Shown here piece by piece: positions 15,930 through 24,873 of a stretch of 33,747 nt of DNA. Below the pieces are notes generated by a model that was not told the origin of the DNA, searched no databases, and worked only from the letters and a program-made list of their open reading frames with translations. Source of the DNA: Azospirillum sp. CAG:239 (GTDB lineage Bacteria; Pseudomonadota; Alphaproteobacteria; RF32; CAG-239). Location of the stretch: NCBI GenBank assembly GCA_000436375.1, contig FR885491.1, positions 1 through 33,747 on the forward strand. Direction: 5' to 3'. How positions within the stretch are numbered: position 1 is the first letter of the stretch; the number at the start of each line of letters is the position of its first letter. A program made the position numbers and the translations under genes.

Positions 15930-16583
15930 TTACTTTTTTCCGGTTAAACTAAACAGGTCGCTGTTCCGATAACATTCGGAAAACAGAAAACCGTGCGTAA
16001 AAGCTTCCAACTCGTCCTTATGCTCACGGCTGACGGTTTTTCGAATTGAAGAATCACCGATAAGACGCAAAAACGGCCGCCGCAGAAAAAACGTTTTTTC
16101 AATCCGCGCCGTCCGGAAATACAGATAAACATATTTGTAAACGTCAGAACCGTTTTCCTGAAAGGAATATTTTACATTCAGGCGTACAATTCCCTCTGAC
16201 GCGCCGCAATCAACAAACTCTGCTCCCTCCGGCAATCTGTCGCCGGAATCTTTCAGAAGATAAATTTTCGACGAATAAGGTGCATATGCGGCCAAAAAAT
16301 CTTCGCCGCCGCGGCTTGCTTTAAACACGAACAAAGACAATACGCCGCCGACGCAGTCGTAAAAACGCAGTTCCTGAACAAACGGACAGTTTGCCAAAAC
16401 GTTCACATTCCGAAAACCGATTTTTCCGACCGAATAACCGGCTTTCTTAAGCACGGGCGCGCAAAGTTCTTCTACCTGACGAAAATAAATTTTTTTCAGA
16501 TTAAACAGCACAGCGTCGTCTACCGTAAGTTTCCGCATCGGAATGTCTTCTTCCCAAATGCGGTCTTTCCTGTTATTTTCCAT
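15930..16583 (-). CDS. Uncharacterised protein, pair A first member
   Basis: A 217-residue protein of unknown function, probably cytoplasmic. The conserved core starts with MRKLTVDDAVLFNLKKI (16-32), then APVLKKAGYSVGKIGF and a beta-rich middle; RTARIEKTFFLRRPFLRLIG forms a basic-aromatic region matching the same part of its downstream paralog. Similarity over nearly the whole length points to tandem duplication followed by strong divergence. The ATG at 16583 has no Shine-Dalgarno and an A/T-rich leader; an internal ATG (residue 16) where similarity begins is a possible start. A TTGACA promoter lies 35-63 nt upstream, independent of the tldDE genes before it. Confidence 0.68.
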   Translation of the reverse strand: MENNRKDRIWEEDIPMRKLTVDDAVLFNLKKIYFRQVEELCAPVLKKAGYSVGKIGFRNVNVLANCPFVQELRFYDCVGGVLSLFVFKASRGGEDFLAAYAPYSSKIYLLKDSGDRLPEGAEFVDCGASEGIVRLNVKYSFQENGSDVYKYVYLYFRTARIEKTFFLRRPFLRLIGDSSIRKTVSREHKDELEAFTHGFLFSECYRNSDLFSLTGKK

Positions 16584-16617
16584 AATTCATACAATTTTAT
16601 AAAGTTTGCTGTCTGTT

Positions 16618-16646
16618 AAAATATTCTGTTTCGGAAAATTTGTCAA
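16618..16646 (-). promoter_or_regulatory. Predicted strong promoter of pair A
   Basis: A perfect TTGACA (16646-16641) lies 17 nt before TATTTT (16623-16618), two mismatches from consensus. The expected start gives a leader of about 28 nt. It sits in the 75-nt gap after the tldE stop, making pair A a separate transcription unit. Confidence 0.7.
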
Positions 16647-16658
16647 ATTATATTCTTT

Positions 16659-17990
16659 TCAGGAATTGACGACCGTAATATTGTCCGCCAAAATCGACGG
16701 AGAGCCGAACGGCGAACAATAGAAGGTCAAATCGCTGCCCACGGCGCGGATGTCTTTGAGCAGCCGGTAAATATTGCCGGCAAAGGTAAACTGCTTCAGA
16801 GGCCGGCCGATTTTTCCGTTTTTGACTTCAAAGCCTTCCGCAGCAGCCGAAAAATCGCCGGTTACCGTATTCAGGCCGACACGCAGCCCGTTAATTTTGT
16901 CAATATACACGCCGTTGTCAAGTTCGCGGAGCAGCGTTTCGGGCGGCAGCGCCCCTTTTTGAACGTAAAAATTAAAAATTTCGGCTTCCTGCATGCCGCT
17001 GCCGTTACCGGTACTATCGCAGCCATGCTTGTCCGCCATGCACAAGCCGTACAGAAATGTCTGCAAAACGCCGTTTTTAACCACTTCCTTATATTTCGTC
17101 GGCACGCCTTCGCCGTCAAAGGGAACCGTGGCAAATCCGCCCTCAAGCCACGGATTGTCAATAATCGTCAGCAGCGGAGAGGCAATCTGTTCGCCGATCT
17201 TGCCTTTCAACCGCGAACGGCCGGTCTCAACCTCATATGCGTCGAAAATACCCGCAATCGCTCCCAAAAACTCGGCAAACCGGCGGTTTTCAAAAACGAC
17301 CGACATCTTTTGCGGCACAACGTCAGTCGGATTCAGATGCGCCAGAACCCTGTCGACGGCACTGCGGGCCAGACAGGCAGGATCAAAATCCGCTTCCTTA
17401 TCAAAACAGACGCTGGCTCCGTAAGAGCGGATACCGCCGTTGTCTTTGGCACTCAACAAAATATAAGCGCCGGCCGCCGACGTTTCGTCTTCCAGATTCA
17501 AGCCGAGCGAATTTCGAATAAGCAGTTTCCGCTTTTTTTTGTAAAAAGAGGTGTAAATAACCTGATGAATACGCTTGTCTGCCGCATAAGCCAGCCTTTC
17601 CGCCTCTCTCAGATACGCTGCCGGATCAATCGCAGCAAGCCTGTCATCCTGAGGACGGTACGGATGAACTGCCCGATATTCGCCATGTCCGTCATAAAAA
17701 AAGAATTTCTCGTCGCAATCCATCAGCGCGGCATTGGCCGCGGCTTCGCCGACGATAAACGCCGCTTCGGCAACATCAAAACATTCGGTTACGAAATGGC
17801 CGATTTTGTCTCCGGCCTTCACGGCCAGATTAAGACGCCGCACCGCCGAAGCTCCCTGTTTGCTGACTTTTTGCTCAAAAACCTGAATATCAGAACTTTC
17901 GCTTTCAACATATTTGACCTGCCATTCGTCCAATCCCTGCTTTCGAGCTTCAGCGAACAAAGCGTCGATAAAATCGTTGATTTCCGTCAT
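16659..17990 (-). CDS. tldE: Metalloprotease-like protein TldE/PmbA
   Basis: A 443-residue TldD/PmbA-family protein. It lacks HExxxH and should be the non-catalytic partner of TldD; in E. coli the heterodimer degrades unfolded peptides, matures microcin B17 and removes CcdA. Matching segments include KIGEQIASPLLTIIDNP, VPFDGEGVPTKYKEVVKNGVLQ in the middle, and GLRVGLNTVTGDFSAAAEGF toward the end. The start is ATG 17990, which overlaps the tldD stop as ATGA; a longer frame adds 28 residues lying inside tldD. Length is close to E. coli PmbA. It is followed by the unrelated pair A with its own promoter. Confidence 0.93.
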   Translation of the reverse strand: MTEINDFIDALFAEARKQGLDEWQVKYVESESSDIQVFEQKVSKQGASAVRRLNLAVKAGDKIGHFVTECFDVAEAAFIVGEAAANAALMDCDEKFFFYDGHGEYRAVHPYRPQDDRLAAIDPAAYLREAERLAYAADKRIHQVIYTSFYKKKRKLLIRNSLGLNLEDETSAAGAYILLSAKDNGGIRSYGASVCFDKEADFDPACLARSAVDRVLAHLNPTDVVPQKMSVVFENRRFAEFLGAIAGIFDAYEVETGRSRLKGKIGEQIASPLLTIIDNPWLEGGFATVPFDGEGVPTKYKEVVKNGVLQTFLYGLCMADKHGCDSTGNGSGMQEAEIFNFYVQKGALPPETLLRELDNGVYIDKINGLRVGLNTVTGDFSAAAEGFEVKNGKIGRPLKQFTFAGNIYRLLKDIRAVGSDLTFYCSPFGSPSILADNITVVNS

Positions 17991-19372
17991 TTCTGCCCTC
18001 CGACCGCAATTTCCGCCACCCGCAGAGTCGGCGTTCCGTGACAAACCGGCACCCAGCCGGATTTTGAACCGCATTGTCCGCCGCCGCGCATTCCCGGATT
18101 GTTGCCGACCATATCAATATTTCTGAGAATTTCGCCGCCGTTGCCGATAAGTTTGGTTCCCCGCAGCGGGCGCGTAATCCGGCCGTTTTCAATTAAATAG
18201 GCGCGGCTGACCGAAAAATTGAAGTCTCCGGTTTCCGTATTTACCGAACCGCCCCTTATCTGCGCCGCAAAGATTCCGTGCTCCGTCGCTGCAACAATGT
18301 CCTCCGGACGGCTCTCTCCGCCGAGGATAAACGTATTGTTCATGCGGGATGTCGGTACGTACTCGTAAGATTCCCGCCGCGAACTGCCGGTCGGCTCCGT
18401 TTGCATCCGCCGGCCGTTAAAACGGTCAACCAGATAACCCTTCAGAACGCCCTTTTCAATCAGAACATTACGCCGCGTGGGGATGCCCTCGTCGTCAATA
18501 TTGGTCGACCCCCATTGATTGGGCAGCGTTCCGTCGTCAACCATCGTTACCAGCGGACTGGCAATCTGTTCGCCGAGCCGGCCACAGAAAACCGAGGCAT
18601 TGCGTGCAACGGCCGTCGCTTCCAGCGAATGCCCGCACGCCTCGTGAAAAAGCACGCCGCCGATTTCCCGAGCCAGAACCACCGGCATTTTGCCTGCCGG
18701 ACAATTATCCGCCTTCAACATTTCCACCGCCTGGCGCACGGTCTCCTCCGCCGCCTCGTTCAGGTCGGTTTCATCAATCATTTCAAGCCCTTGCAGCATC
18801 CCCTTCGTCCAGAAGTTTTCAAAACGGCGGCCGCCGTCCTCAACCTTGACGCTGAAGCCGAGCCGGGTTCTGACCCGTCGGTCTTCTGCCAGCAAACCGT
18901 CGCTGTTGGCAATGAATATTTCTTGAATCTTACTGCTTTGAGTGACGTCTACCCGGGCAACTTCACGGGCCGCGGCATAACCGTAATCGGAAAACTTTTT
19001 AAGCAGCGCCGCTTTTTCCTTCGACGGCACGGACATCGGATTTACTAAAATTTTATGTTTGTTTTCAATATCCTGCCGAACCAGATTCACCGAATTAATC
19101 AGCTTTTTGCCGTCGATGGCAGCCGAAGCCGCTGCCGCCGCTTTCATCAATCCCGCTTCGCTGAGATCGTTGGTATAGGCATAACCGCAGAAATTACCCT
19201 TAAAAACCCGTATTCCGGCACCCAGCCGCAGCCCCGAAGACAAACCGTCAATTTTGCCGGCCCCGGCCGTAAGGGAAGAATAACGCAGTTTCTCGGCAAA
19301 AATCTCGGCAAAATCGGCACCGCTTTCCGAAGCCTTCAGCAAAACCCGTTCCGTCAGATTTTTCTCAAGCAT
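17987..19372 (-). CDS. tldD: Metalloprotease TldD
   Basis: A 461-residue zinc metalloprotease, the catalytic half of TldD/TldE. The zinc site HEACGH is at 243-248 and the C-terminal GGGQCGSKSG motif supplies Cys434, which aligns with the third zinc ligand in E. coli TldD. GEQIASPLVTMVDDGTLP, DDEGIPTRRNVLIEKG and TPTLRV are family hallmarks. Soluble and cytoplasmic. The ATG follows AAGGGAAAG. tldE follows with a 4-nt overlap. No RiPP precursor or toxin-antitoxin gene is recognisable nearby, so the physiological substrate here is open. Confidence 0.95.
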   Translation of the reverse strand: MLEKNLTERVLLKASESGADFAEIFAEKLRYSSLTAGAGKIDGLSSGLRLGAGIRVFKGNFCGYAYTNDLSEAGLMKAAAAASAAIDGKKLINSVNLVRQDIENKHKILVNPMSVPSKEKAALLKKFSDYGYAAAREVARVDVTQSSKIQEIFIANSDGLLAEDRRVRTRLGFSVKVEDGGRRFENFWTKGMLQGLEMIDETDLNEAAEETVRQAVEMLKADNCPAGKMPVVLAREIGGVLFHEACGHSLEATAVARNASVFCGRLGEQIASPLVTMVDDGTLPNQWGSTNIDDEGIPTRRNVLIEKGVLKGYLVDRFNGRRMQTEPTGSSRRESYEYVPTSRMNNTFILGGESRPEDIVAATEHGIFAAQIRGGSVNTETGDFNFSVSRAYLIENGRITRPLRGTKLIGNGGEILRNIDMVGNNPGMRGGGQCGSKSGWVPVCHGTPTLRVAEIAVGGQK

Positions 19373-19420
19373 AACTTTCCCTTTAACCGGATTAAAACAA
19401 AGATTATTTACAAACTCGCC

Positions 19421-20128
19421 TTACGCTTCTTTACGCAAACTGCCGCGAAATCCCTGACAGACGAGATACGTTTCCGGCGAACCCTGTCGGCTGGCATCAG
19501 GCTTGCAGTGTCCGACCTTTTTAAAGTTTTTCTTCGCGTCGGCCAGCAGCGAACCTTCCGCCCCGCCCTGAAAAACCTTGGCAATAAAAATGCCGTCGTC
19601 GGCCAAAACCTCTTTGGCAAACGCATAAGCGGCCTCCACCAGCCCGATGGTGCGCAAATGGTCCGTCTGCTGGTGTCCGGTCGTGTTTGCGGCCATGTCG
19701 CTCATCACAATGTCCGCCTTGCCGTTTAAAAGCGCCTTAAGCCTGTCCGCGGCGTCAGCCTCGGTAAAGTCCTGTTGAATCAGAGTCGCGCCTTCAATCG
19801 GCTGCGTTTCCAGAATATCCATACCGACCACCTGCCCGGTTCCCTTGTTGCGCATGACCGCAACCTGTGTCCAGCCGCCCGGTGCACAGCCGAGATCGAC
19901 AATCGTCCGCCCCTTGCCGAGAAAACGGTATTTTTCATCAAGTTGAATCAGCTTGAACGCCGCCCGCGAACGATACCCCAGACGCTTTGATTCCGCAACG
20001 TAAGGATCGTTCAACTGGCGTTCCAGCCAGCGATTGGACGACTTGTCGCGATATTTCGAGGTTTTGACCCGCACCGTCAGCTGATGACGGCCGCGAACCT
20101 CTTTAGCCGATTTCGTGAGTTTTGCCAT
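19421..20128 (-). CDS. rlmE: 23S rRNA (uridine-2'-O)-methyltransferase RlmE/FtsJ
   Basis: A 235-residue SAM-dependent enzyme methylating the 2'-OH of U2552 in 23S rRNA. The SAM site DLGCAPGGWTQV spans 78-89. The K-D-K-E tetrad is complete: Lys59 (RSRAAFKL), Asp144 (MSDMA), Lys184 (FIAKVFQGG) and Glu219 (GSPETYL). The start is ATG 20128 behind GGTGGAAG, overlapping the end of the Ppx/GppA gene by 26 nt; a TTG slightly upstream is less likely. The Ppx/GppA then rlmE order is common in alphaproteobacteria. The basic N-terminus fits RNA binding. Confidence 0.95.
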   Translation of the reverse strand: MAKLTKSAKEVRGRHQLTVRVKTSKYRDKSSNRWLERQLNDPYVAESKRLGYRSRAAFKLIQLDEKYRFLGKGRTIVDLGCAPGGWTQVAVMRNKGTGQVVGMDILETQPIEGATLIQQDFTEADAADRLKALLNGKADIVMSDMAANTTGHQQTDHLRTIGLVEAAYAFAKEVLADDGIFIAKVFQGGAEGSLLADAKKNFKKVGHCKPDASRQGSPETYLVCQGFRGSLRKEA

Positions 20129-21068
20129 TTTCTTCCACCAGTTCGTCAATAATTCCGTCTTTGGCGCTTTTCAGCGAAGCCGTCAGCTTTCGTACGCCGA
20201 GACCGTCATAAATCGTCTTAAATATAATGCTGGCCGCCTGAAAAATAAAGGAACGCTTTTCGCCCACATAAGGAACTTTCGCCAGTTTCTCCCGCGGCAG
20301 GGCATTAATTTCGCCGATAACCCGGTCCATCTCGTCAACCCCGACTTCCTCGCCGTCTGCACGGTCGCGGTCATATTCGCCGTACTGCCTTATCCACGAC
20401 GTAAGCCTGAGCGGCGTGCTCGACGTTGCCACGCAGCAGACTTTCCCTTCATATTCCTTCAGCTTGCAGCCGATACAGAAACTGCCGACCTGTTGCCGAA
20501 TCTCGTTGCGAAGCTTTTCGGCCTTTTCCGGCTCGTAATTTTCCAGTCCAAAAGCTTCCGTGGCGTTGCGCGCCCCCCAGGGAATGGAAACCGTATACAG
20601 AATTTCGGGCTTGTCATCATTGGTTGCCAGCGTAATCTCGGTCGAACCGCCGCCCAGATCATAAACCAGAACATAAGGCGCCTTGCCTTTCACGTTTATC
20701 AGAGCGCCTTTCAAATTGAGCCGCGCCTCTTCGTACCCGTCAACAACTTCGATTCCGATACCGGTCTCCGCCCGCACCTTTTCGACAAAAGCCGCACCGT
20801 TAGACGCCATGCGGCAGCCGGCAGTTGCAATCGCGCGATATTTCGTGACTCCGAACTTTTTCATCTGCTCGGAAAATTTCCTAAAACATTTCAGCCCGCG
20901 TTCAAAAGCTTCTTCCGTAAACCTCATTTCCGGATACATGCCTTCGCCCAACCGCGTCGTAACAATATCCTTATACAACTCCCGGCCTTTTTCATCGGCA
21001 ATCAGCAGCCGGCAGGAGTTTGTTCCCAGGTCAATGGCGGCAAAAACATTTTTGGTCATGGTCTTCAT
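20103..21068 (-). CDS. Ppx/GppA family phosphatase, second copy
   Basis: A 321-residue protein of the exopolyphosphatase/pppGpp phosphohydrolase family with the ASKHA fold. AIDLGTNSCRLLI (11-23) is the phosphate-1 loop, GYEEARL (111-117) carries the catalytic glutamate, and YDLGGGSTEI (136-145) is the second loop. It lacks the C-terminal HD-like domain of E. coli Ppx and GppA, so it is the short form. The ATG overlaps the stop of the first copy as ATGA, and the gene overlaps rlmE downstream. Which substrate it prefers, polyphosphate or pppGpp, cannot be read from the sequence. Confidence 0.92.
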   Translation of the reverse strand: MKTMTKNVFAAIDLGTNSCRLLIADEKGRELYKDIVTTRLGEGMYPEMRFTEEAFERGLKCFRKFSEQMKKFGVTKYRAIATAGCRMASNGAAFVEKVRAETGIGIEVVDGYEEARLNLKGALINVKGKAPYVLVYDLGGGSTEITLATNDDKPEILYTVSIPWGARNATEAFGLENYEPEKAEKLRNEIRQQVGSFCIGCKLKEYEGKVCCVATSSTPLRLTSWIRQYGEYDRDRADGEEVGVDEMDRVIGEINALPREKLAKVPYVGEKRSFIFQAASIIFKTIYDGLGVRKLTASLKSAKDGIIDELVEENGKTHEIG

Positions 21069-22195
21069 TCCTGTTTGGTTTTAGACGGATTTCCGTTTTC
21101 GGGGCGGGCACTGCGGCGCCGGAACGGCGGATGAAACTTTTTCTTTTTGCTGTAAAAATTTTTGCTTTTGTTGCTGTGCATCATATCCAGCAGAATTCCC
21201 TCACGAATGCCGCGGTCGGCCACCGTAATTTCCTCAATCGGCCAAAACGAACACAACCCTTCGATAATCGCACAGCCGGCCATGGTCAAATCGGCTTTCT
21301 GCGCACCGATGCACGGATGCTTTTTGCGGCCTTCGTCCCCCAGCCGCTTGATTTTTGCAATCGCCCGGTCAATGTCCTGCCGGGTAATGGAAATACCGTC
21401 AACCGCCGAGCGGTTATAGCGCGGCAGATTCAAATGCACGGCTCCCAGCACCGTAACCGTGCCTGAAGTGCCGATAATCTGAATCTCCTGATTTTTAATC
21501 GCTTCGCGGATGTTGTATTTTTCGTCAAACTCCTTCAGCAGCTTATGCGTCCGCTCAATAATCGTATCATAGGCCAGCGCCGTCATGTCCTGCGACGGAA
21601 ACGCTTCCGAAATCGTAACCACGCCGTACGGCAGCGAAACAAACCCCTCAATAAACGTCTTGCCGCTGTTGGTAACCCTTGCCAGCGAAATCTCCGTCGA
21701 ACCGCCGCCTATGTCAAAGACCAAAGCCCGCTTGATGTTGCGGTTCAAAAGCGGAATACAGCCGACCACGGCCAGCCGGGACTCTTCCTTGGAAGAAATC
21801 GTTTCAATCGTCAGGCCGGTTTCCTTTTTGACCAAATCAAGAAATTCCTTACAGTTTTTGGCCCGGCGGCAAGCCGCCGTCGCCACGAAACGAGAGCGGT
21901 AAATCGGCGCATATTCCTCAATAACGCCGGCACAAACCTTCAGCGCATTGATTGTCCGACGCATGGCCGGACGCGACAATTCGTTGTCATTGATGATGCC
22001 CTCGCCCAACCGCGTAATTTTGGAAAAAGTCTCGACGATGCGGAAGGAAGCCGGGGTCGGACTGGCAATTACCAGCCGGCAGGAATTGGTTCCCAAGTCG
22101 ATGGCGGCAAAATTTTTCTGCGCCTGAGAAGCGCCTTTGTTCGAAGCCGGAACATTTCCGGATCTGTTATTGTTTTTTTTGTACCATTTTTGCAT
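21065..22195 (-). CDS. Ppx/GppA family phosphatase, first copy
   Basis: A 376-residue paralog of the next gene. A basic, Asn-rich N-terminal tail (1-27) precedes AIDLGTNSCRLVIA (31-44), SSKEESRLAV with the catalytic glutamate and FDIGGGSTEISLA (160-172). A lysine- and proline-rich C-terminal tail of about 40 residues (SKKKKFHPPFRRRSARP) is absent from the second copy and may bind nucleic acid or polyphosphate, which is inference. The HD domain is lacking. The leader is A/T-rich with no clear Shine-Dalgarno. It opens the unit ppx-ppx-rlmE downstream of the ccrM terminator. Confidence 0.92.
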   Translation of the reverse strand: MQKWYKKNNNRSGNVPASNKGASQAQKNFAAIDLGTNSCRLVIASPTPASFRIVETFSKITRLGEGIINDNELSRPAMRRTINALKVCAGVIEEYAPIYRSRFVATAACRRAKNCKEFLDLVKKETGLTIETISSKEESRLAVVGCIPLLNRNIKRALVFDIGGGSTEISLARVTNSGKTFIEGFVSLPYGVVTISEAFPSQDMTALAYDTIIERTHKLLKEFDEKYNIREAIKNQEIQIIGTSGTVTVLGAVHLNLPRYNRSAVDGISITRQDIDRAIAKIKRLGDEGRKKHPCIGAQKADLTMAGCAIIEGLCSFWPIEEITVADRGIREGILLDMMHSNKSKNFYSKKKKFHPPFRRRSARPENGNPSKTKQE

Positions 22196-22288
22196 TAATA
22201 TTGTTCAATTCTTCGTAAAATTCCGCATTTCATAAAAATATAAACCATAAATTCTTCCGGCACAATAATTTTATCGGATTTTTTTAAC

Positions 22289-22313
22289 AAAAAAGCCCGG
22301 CGCAGCCGCCGGG
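22289..22313 (-). terminator. Intrinsic terminator after ccrM
   Basis: A CCCGGC/GCCGGG stem with a 6-nt loop is followed on the minus strand by a T run, starting about 24 nt after the ccrM stop. It separates ccrM from the Ppx/GppA unit. Confidence 0.88.
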
Positions 22314-22336
22314 TTTCAAAGCATTGAAGAACAAAG

Positions 22337-23449
<1,113 letters not shown>

Positions 23450-23493
23450 CTAAGGTTACATTATCACTCTGCAGCCAGTATGATAGACAGATG

Positions 23494-23509
23494 GTTATAA
23501 ATTTATTAA
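23494..23509 (-). promoter_or_regulatory. Near-match to a CtrA box upstream of ccrM
   Basis: TTAA-N7-ATAAC on the minus strand is one base off the CtrA consensus TTAA-N7-TTAAC and lies about 60-75 bp before the ccrM ATG. In Caulobacter CtrA activates ccrM. The sequence is A/T-rich, so chance is possible. Confidence 0.35.
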
Positions 23510-23512
23510 CGG

Positions 23513-23537
23513 GAATCAAAAAAAACTCCCGGGAATC
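23513..23537. promoter_or_regulatory. Two GAATC (GANTC) sites upstream of ccrM
   Basis: GAATC occurs at 23513-23517 and again at 23533-23537, 20 bp apart, about 80-100 bp before the ccrM start. These are substrates of CcrM itself. In Caulobacter two GANTC sites in the ccrM promoter region couple its expression to methylation state, so feedback is plausible. Confidence 0.5.
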
Positions 23538-23588
23538 TGCTCCTTTCGGTAAGCTTTTATTTTTTCAGGCAAAATATATTTAAATGCC

Positions 23589-23623
23589 GCAGCGGCTCCG
23601 CATTGACTATGCGGAGCCGCTGC
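23589..23623. terminator. Perfect 15-bp inverted repeat after pair B
   Basis: GCAGCGGCTCCGCAT and its exact reverse complement flank a 5-nt loop, starting 10 nt after the stop of the second pair B gene. The minus strand continues into A/T-rich sequence with only a loose T stretch. It is likely a terminator or a stabilising 3' hairpin. Confidence 0.7.
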
Positions 23624-23633
23624 AAATTCGCAT

Positions 23634-24227
23634 TCAGGCCGACGGAAGTTTTCCGGCAAAGCCCGTCAGAACCCTCATCAGTTCGTCGTCGGAAGGCATC
23701 AGCGCCGCCTCCGCTTCGTCAAACAAAGCTTTCAGCCGTGGTATCTTCCACAACTGTCCGATACATTTGTTCTCAATCAGAAAAATGCCGGCCATTTCTT
23801 CCAAGTCCTTGTCGGGGATTTTCTCGTCCCAGACAATCAGCACGTCGGCAACTGCCCGCGCTGCCGTAATTCCGTCCAGATACAGGCTTTCGATTTTGCT
23901 TACCAGCCCGAACAAATGCCCGAAAACCGGCGGATACTCTTCGGTCAAAGTCGGATTCATCAGTATCCATGAACAGATATCCTTGAAGTGACCGATGCAT
24001 TGGTACATAATCGAATAGTTCCAAATCGAAAACTCTCTGCTGTCCGTCCGCTGCCGCTCGCGTTTTTCGTCATCAAGCCGCTGTCCCATAAGCGTCAGGA
24101 TGCTTTCCCGCATCAGCGCCTTGTTCTCCCAGTCGTCGCCATGCTCTATCTGGGCATGAACGCTTTCGGAAAGCTCCAAAACCAGATAAATCCGGTTAAG
24201 AGCCTTAACCATCTCCTGTTTATCCAT
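23634..24227 (-). CDS. Uncharacterised helical protein, pair B second member
   Basis: A 197-residue, acidic, apparently all-helical soluble protein I do not recognise. The N-terminus MDKQEMVKALNRIYLVLELSE resembles the N-terminus of the upstream gene (ALVRALNQIHLE-like), and the C-terminal KIPRLKALFDEAEAAL resembles its KIPRVIKMAEEEMAA. No signal, membrane segment or catalytic motif is visible; DDEKRERQRTDSREFS is a charged central stretch. The 26-nt gap to the upstream gene contains TTAACATGTT close to the ATG and no Shine-Dalgarno. It lies upstream of ccrM but is separated from it by a hairpin and about 200 bp. Confidence 0.7.
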   Translation of the reverse strand: MDKQEMVKALNRIYLVLELSESVHAQIEHGDDWENKALMRESILTLMGQRLDDEKRERQRTDSREFSIWNYSIMYQCIGHFKDICSWILMNPTLTEEYPPVFGHLFGLVSKIESLYLDGITAARAVADVLIVWDEKIPDKDLEEMAGIFLIENKCIGQLWKIPRLKALFDEAEAALMPSDDELMRVLTGFAGKLPSA

Positions 24228-24253
24228 AATTCAACATGTTAAAAAGTTAAACA

Positions 24254-24820
24254 TCAGGCTTCGGGAAGTCCGCCGCCGTTTTTGAAAAATCCCAGATGCT
24301 TATGCGTTTCGGCGGCCATTTCCTCTTCCGCCATTTTTATCACTCGCGGAATTTTTGCTGCCGCCTCCCAGGGCTTGTCAAAATTAAGCGCTTCAAACCA
24401 GTAGATAAAGTCGAGAAAAGTGTCTTCCGTCAAAAACTTGTCAGCCGCCGCCATCATTTTGGCTGTTTCCGTCATCATCTTTTCCGTTTCGTTCTGCGAC
24501 AGATATTTGTAAGAACTGCGCAGCAAAACGTTAAACAACACCGGAAACATCGGCGGATTGGGTTTTACGGCCGTCGGCGAACGTCTTACCTTCCGGCACA
24601 CTCCGACATAATCGTCCAACAGGGCGCCGAGTTTTTCCAGACACCATTGTTCGCTGAAATCGTCAAAACTCATACCCGGACACGCTTCCGCCAGAACACT
24701 CGCCAAAACTCTTATGTTGGCTTCGTCCGCAACGGCTCTGTACTGGCATAACAGGGTTTCGACAACACTGGCTTCGAGATGAATCTGATTCAGGGCTCGA
24801 ACTAATTCTGCATTCGTCAT
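24254..24820 (-). CDS. Uncharacterised helical protein, pair B first member
   Basis: A 188-residue soluble protein of unknown family, mostly helical. It begins MTNAELVRALNQIHLEASVVE and ends with a Gly-rich tail (FFKNGGGLPEA). The middle has methionine-rich helices (EKMMTETAKMMAAADKFL) and a conserved-looking WFEALNFDKPWE. Similarity to the downstream gene is confined mainly to both ends, suggesting an old duplication. The ATG follows TTAACATATT directly and no Shine-Dalgarno is present. A TTGACA promoter overlapping the rnhB terminator drives it. Pair B separates rnhB from ccrM, genes that I recall being adjacent in Caulobacter and rhizobia. Confidence 0.7.
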   Translation of the reverse strand: MTNAELVRALNQIHLEASVVETLLCQYRAVADEANIRVLASVLAEACPGMSFDDFSEQWCLEKLGALLDDYVGVCRKVRRSPTAVKPNPPMFPVLFNVLLRSSYKYLSQNETEKMMTETAKMMAAADKFLTEDTFLDFIYWFEALNFDKPWEAAAKIPRVIKMAEEEMAAETHKHLGFFKNGGGLPEA

Positions 24821-24843
24821 AATATGTTAATTTTTAAAAAGTA

Positions 24844-24873
24844 AATAATTCGGTTTTAAGTAACCGAATTATT
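24844..24873 (-). terminator. 12-bp perfect hairpin after rnhB, overlapping pair B promoter
   Basis: AATAATTCGGTT pairs exactly with AACCGAATTATT across a 6-nt loop, followed by TACTTTTT on the minus strand, about 30 nt after the rnhB stop. It would end rnhB transcripts. Its first six bases are also the -10 box of the pair B promoter, so it could alternatively act as an operator. Confidence 0.65.

Noticed and set aside
16584-19372. TldD/TldE as part of a RiPP (microcin-like) cluster with pair A as precursors
   Set aside because: Pair A proteins are over 200 residues, have no leader-core pattern and own a separate promoter; no RiPP enzyme or exporter is adjacent.
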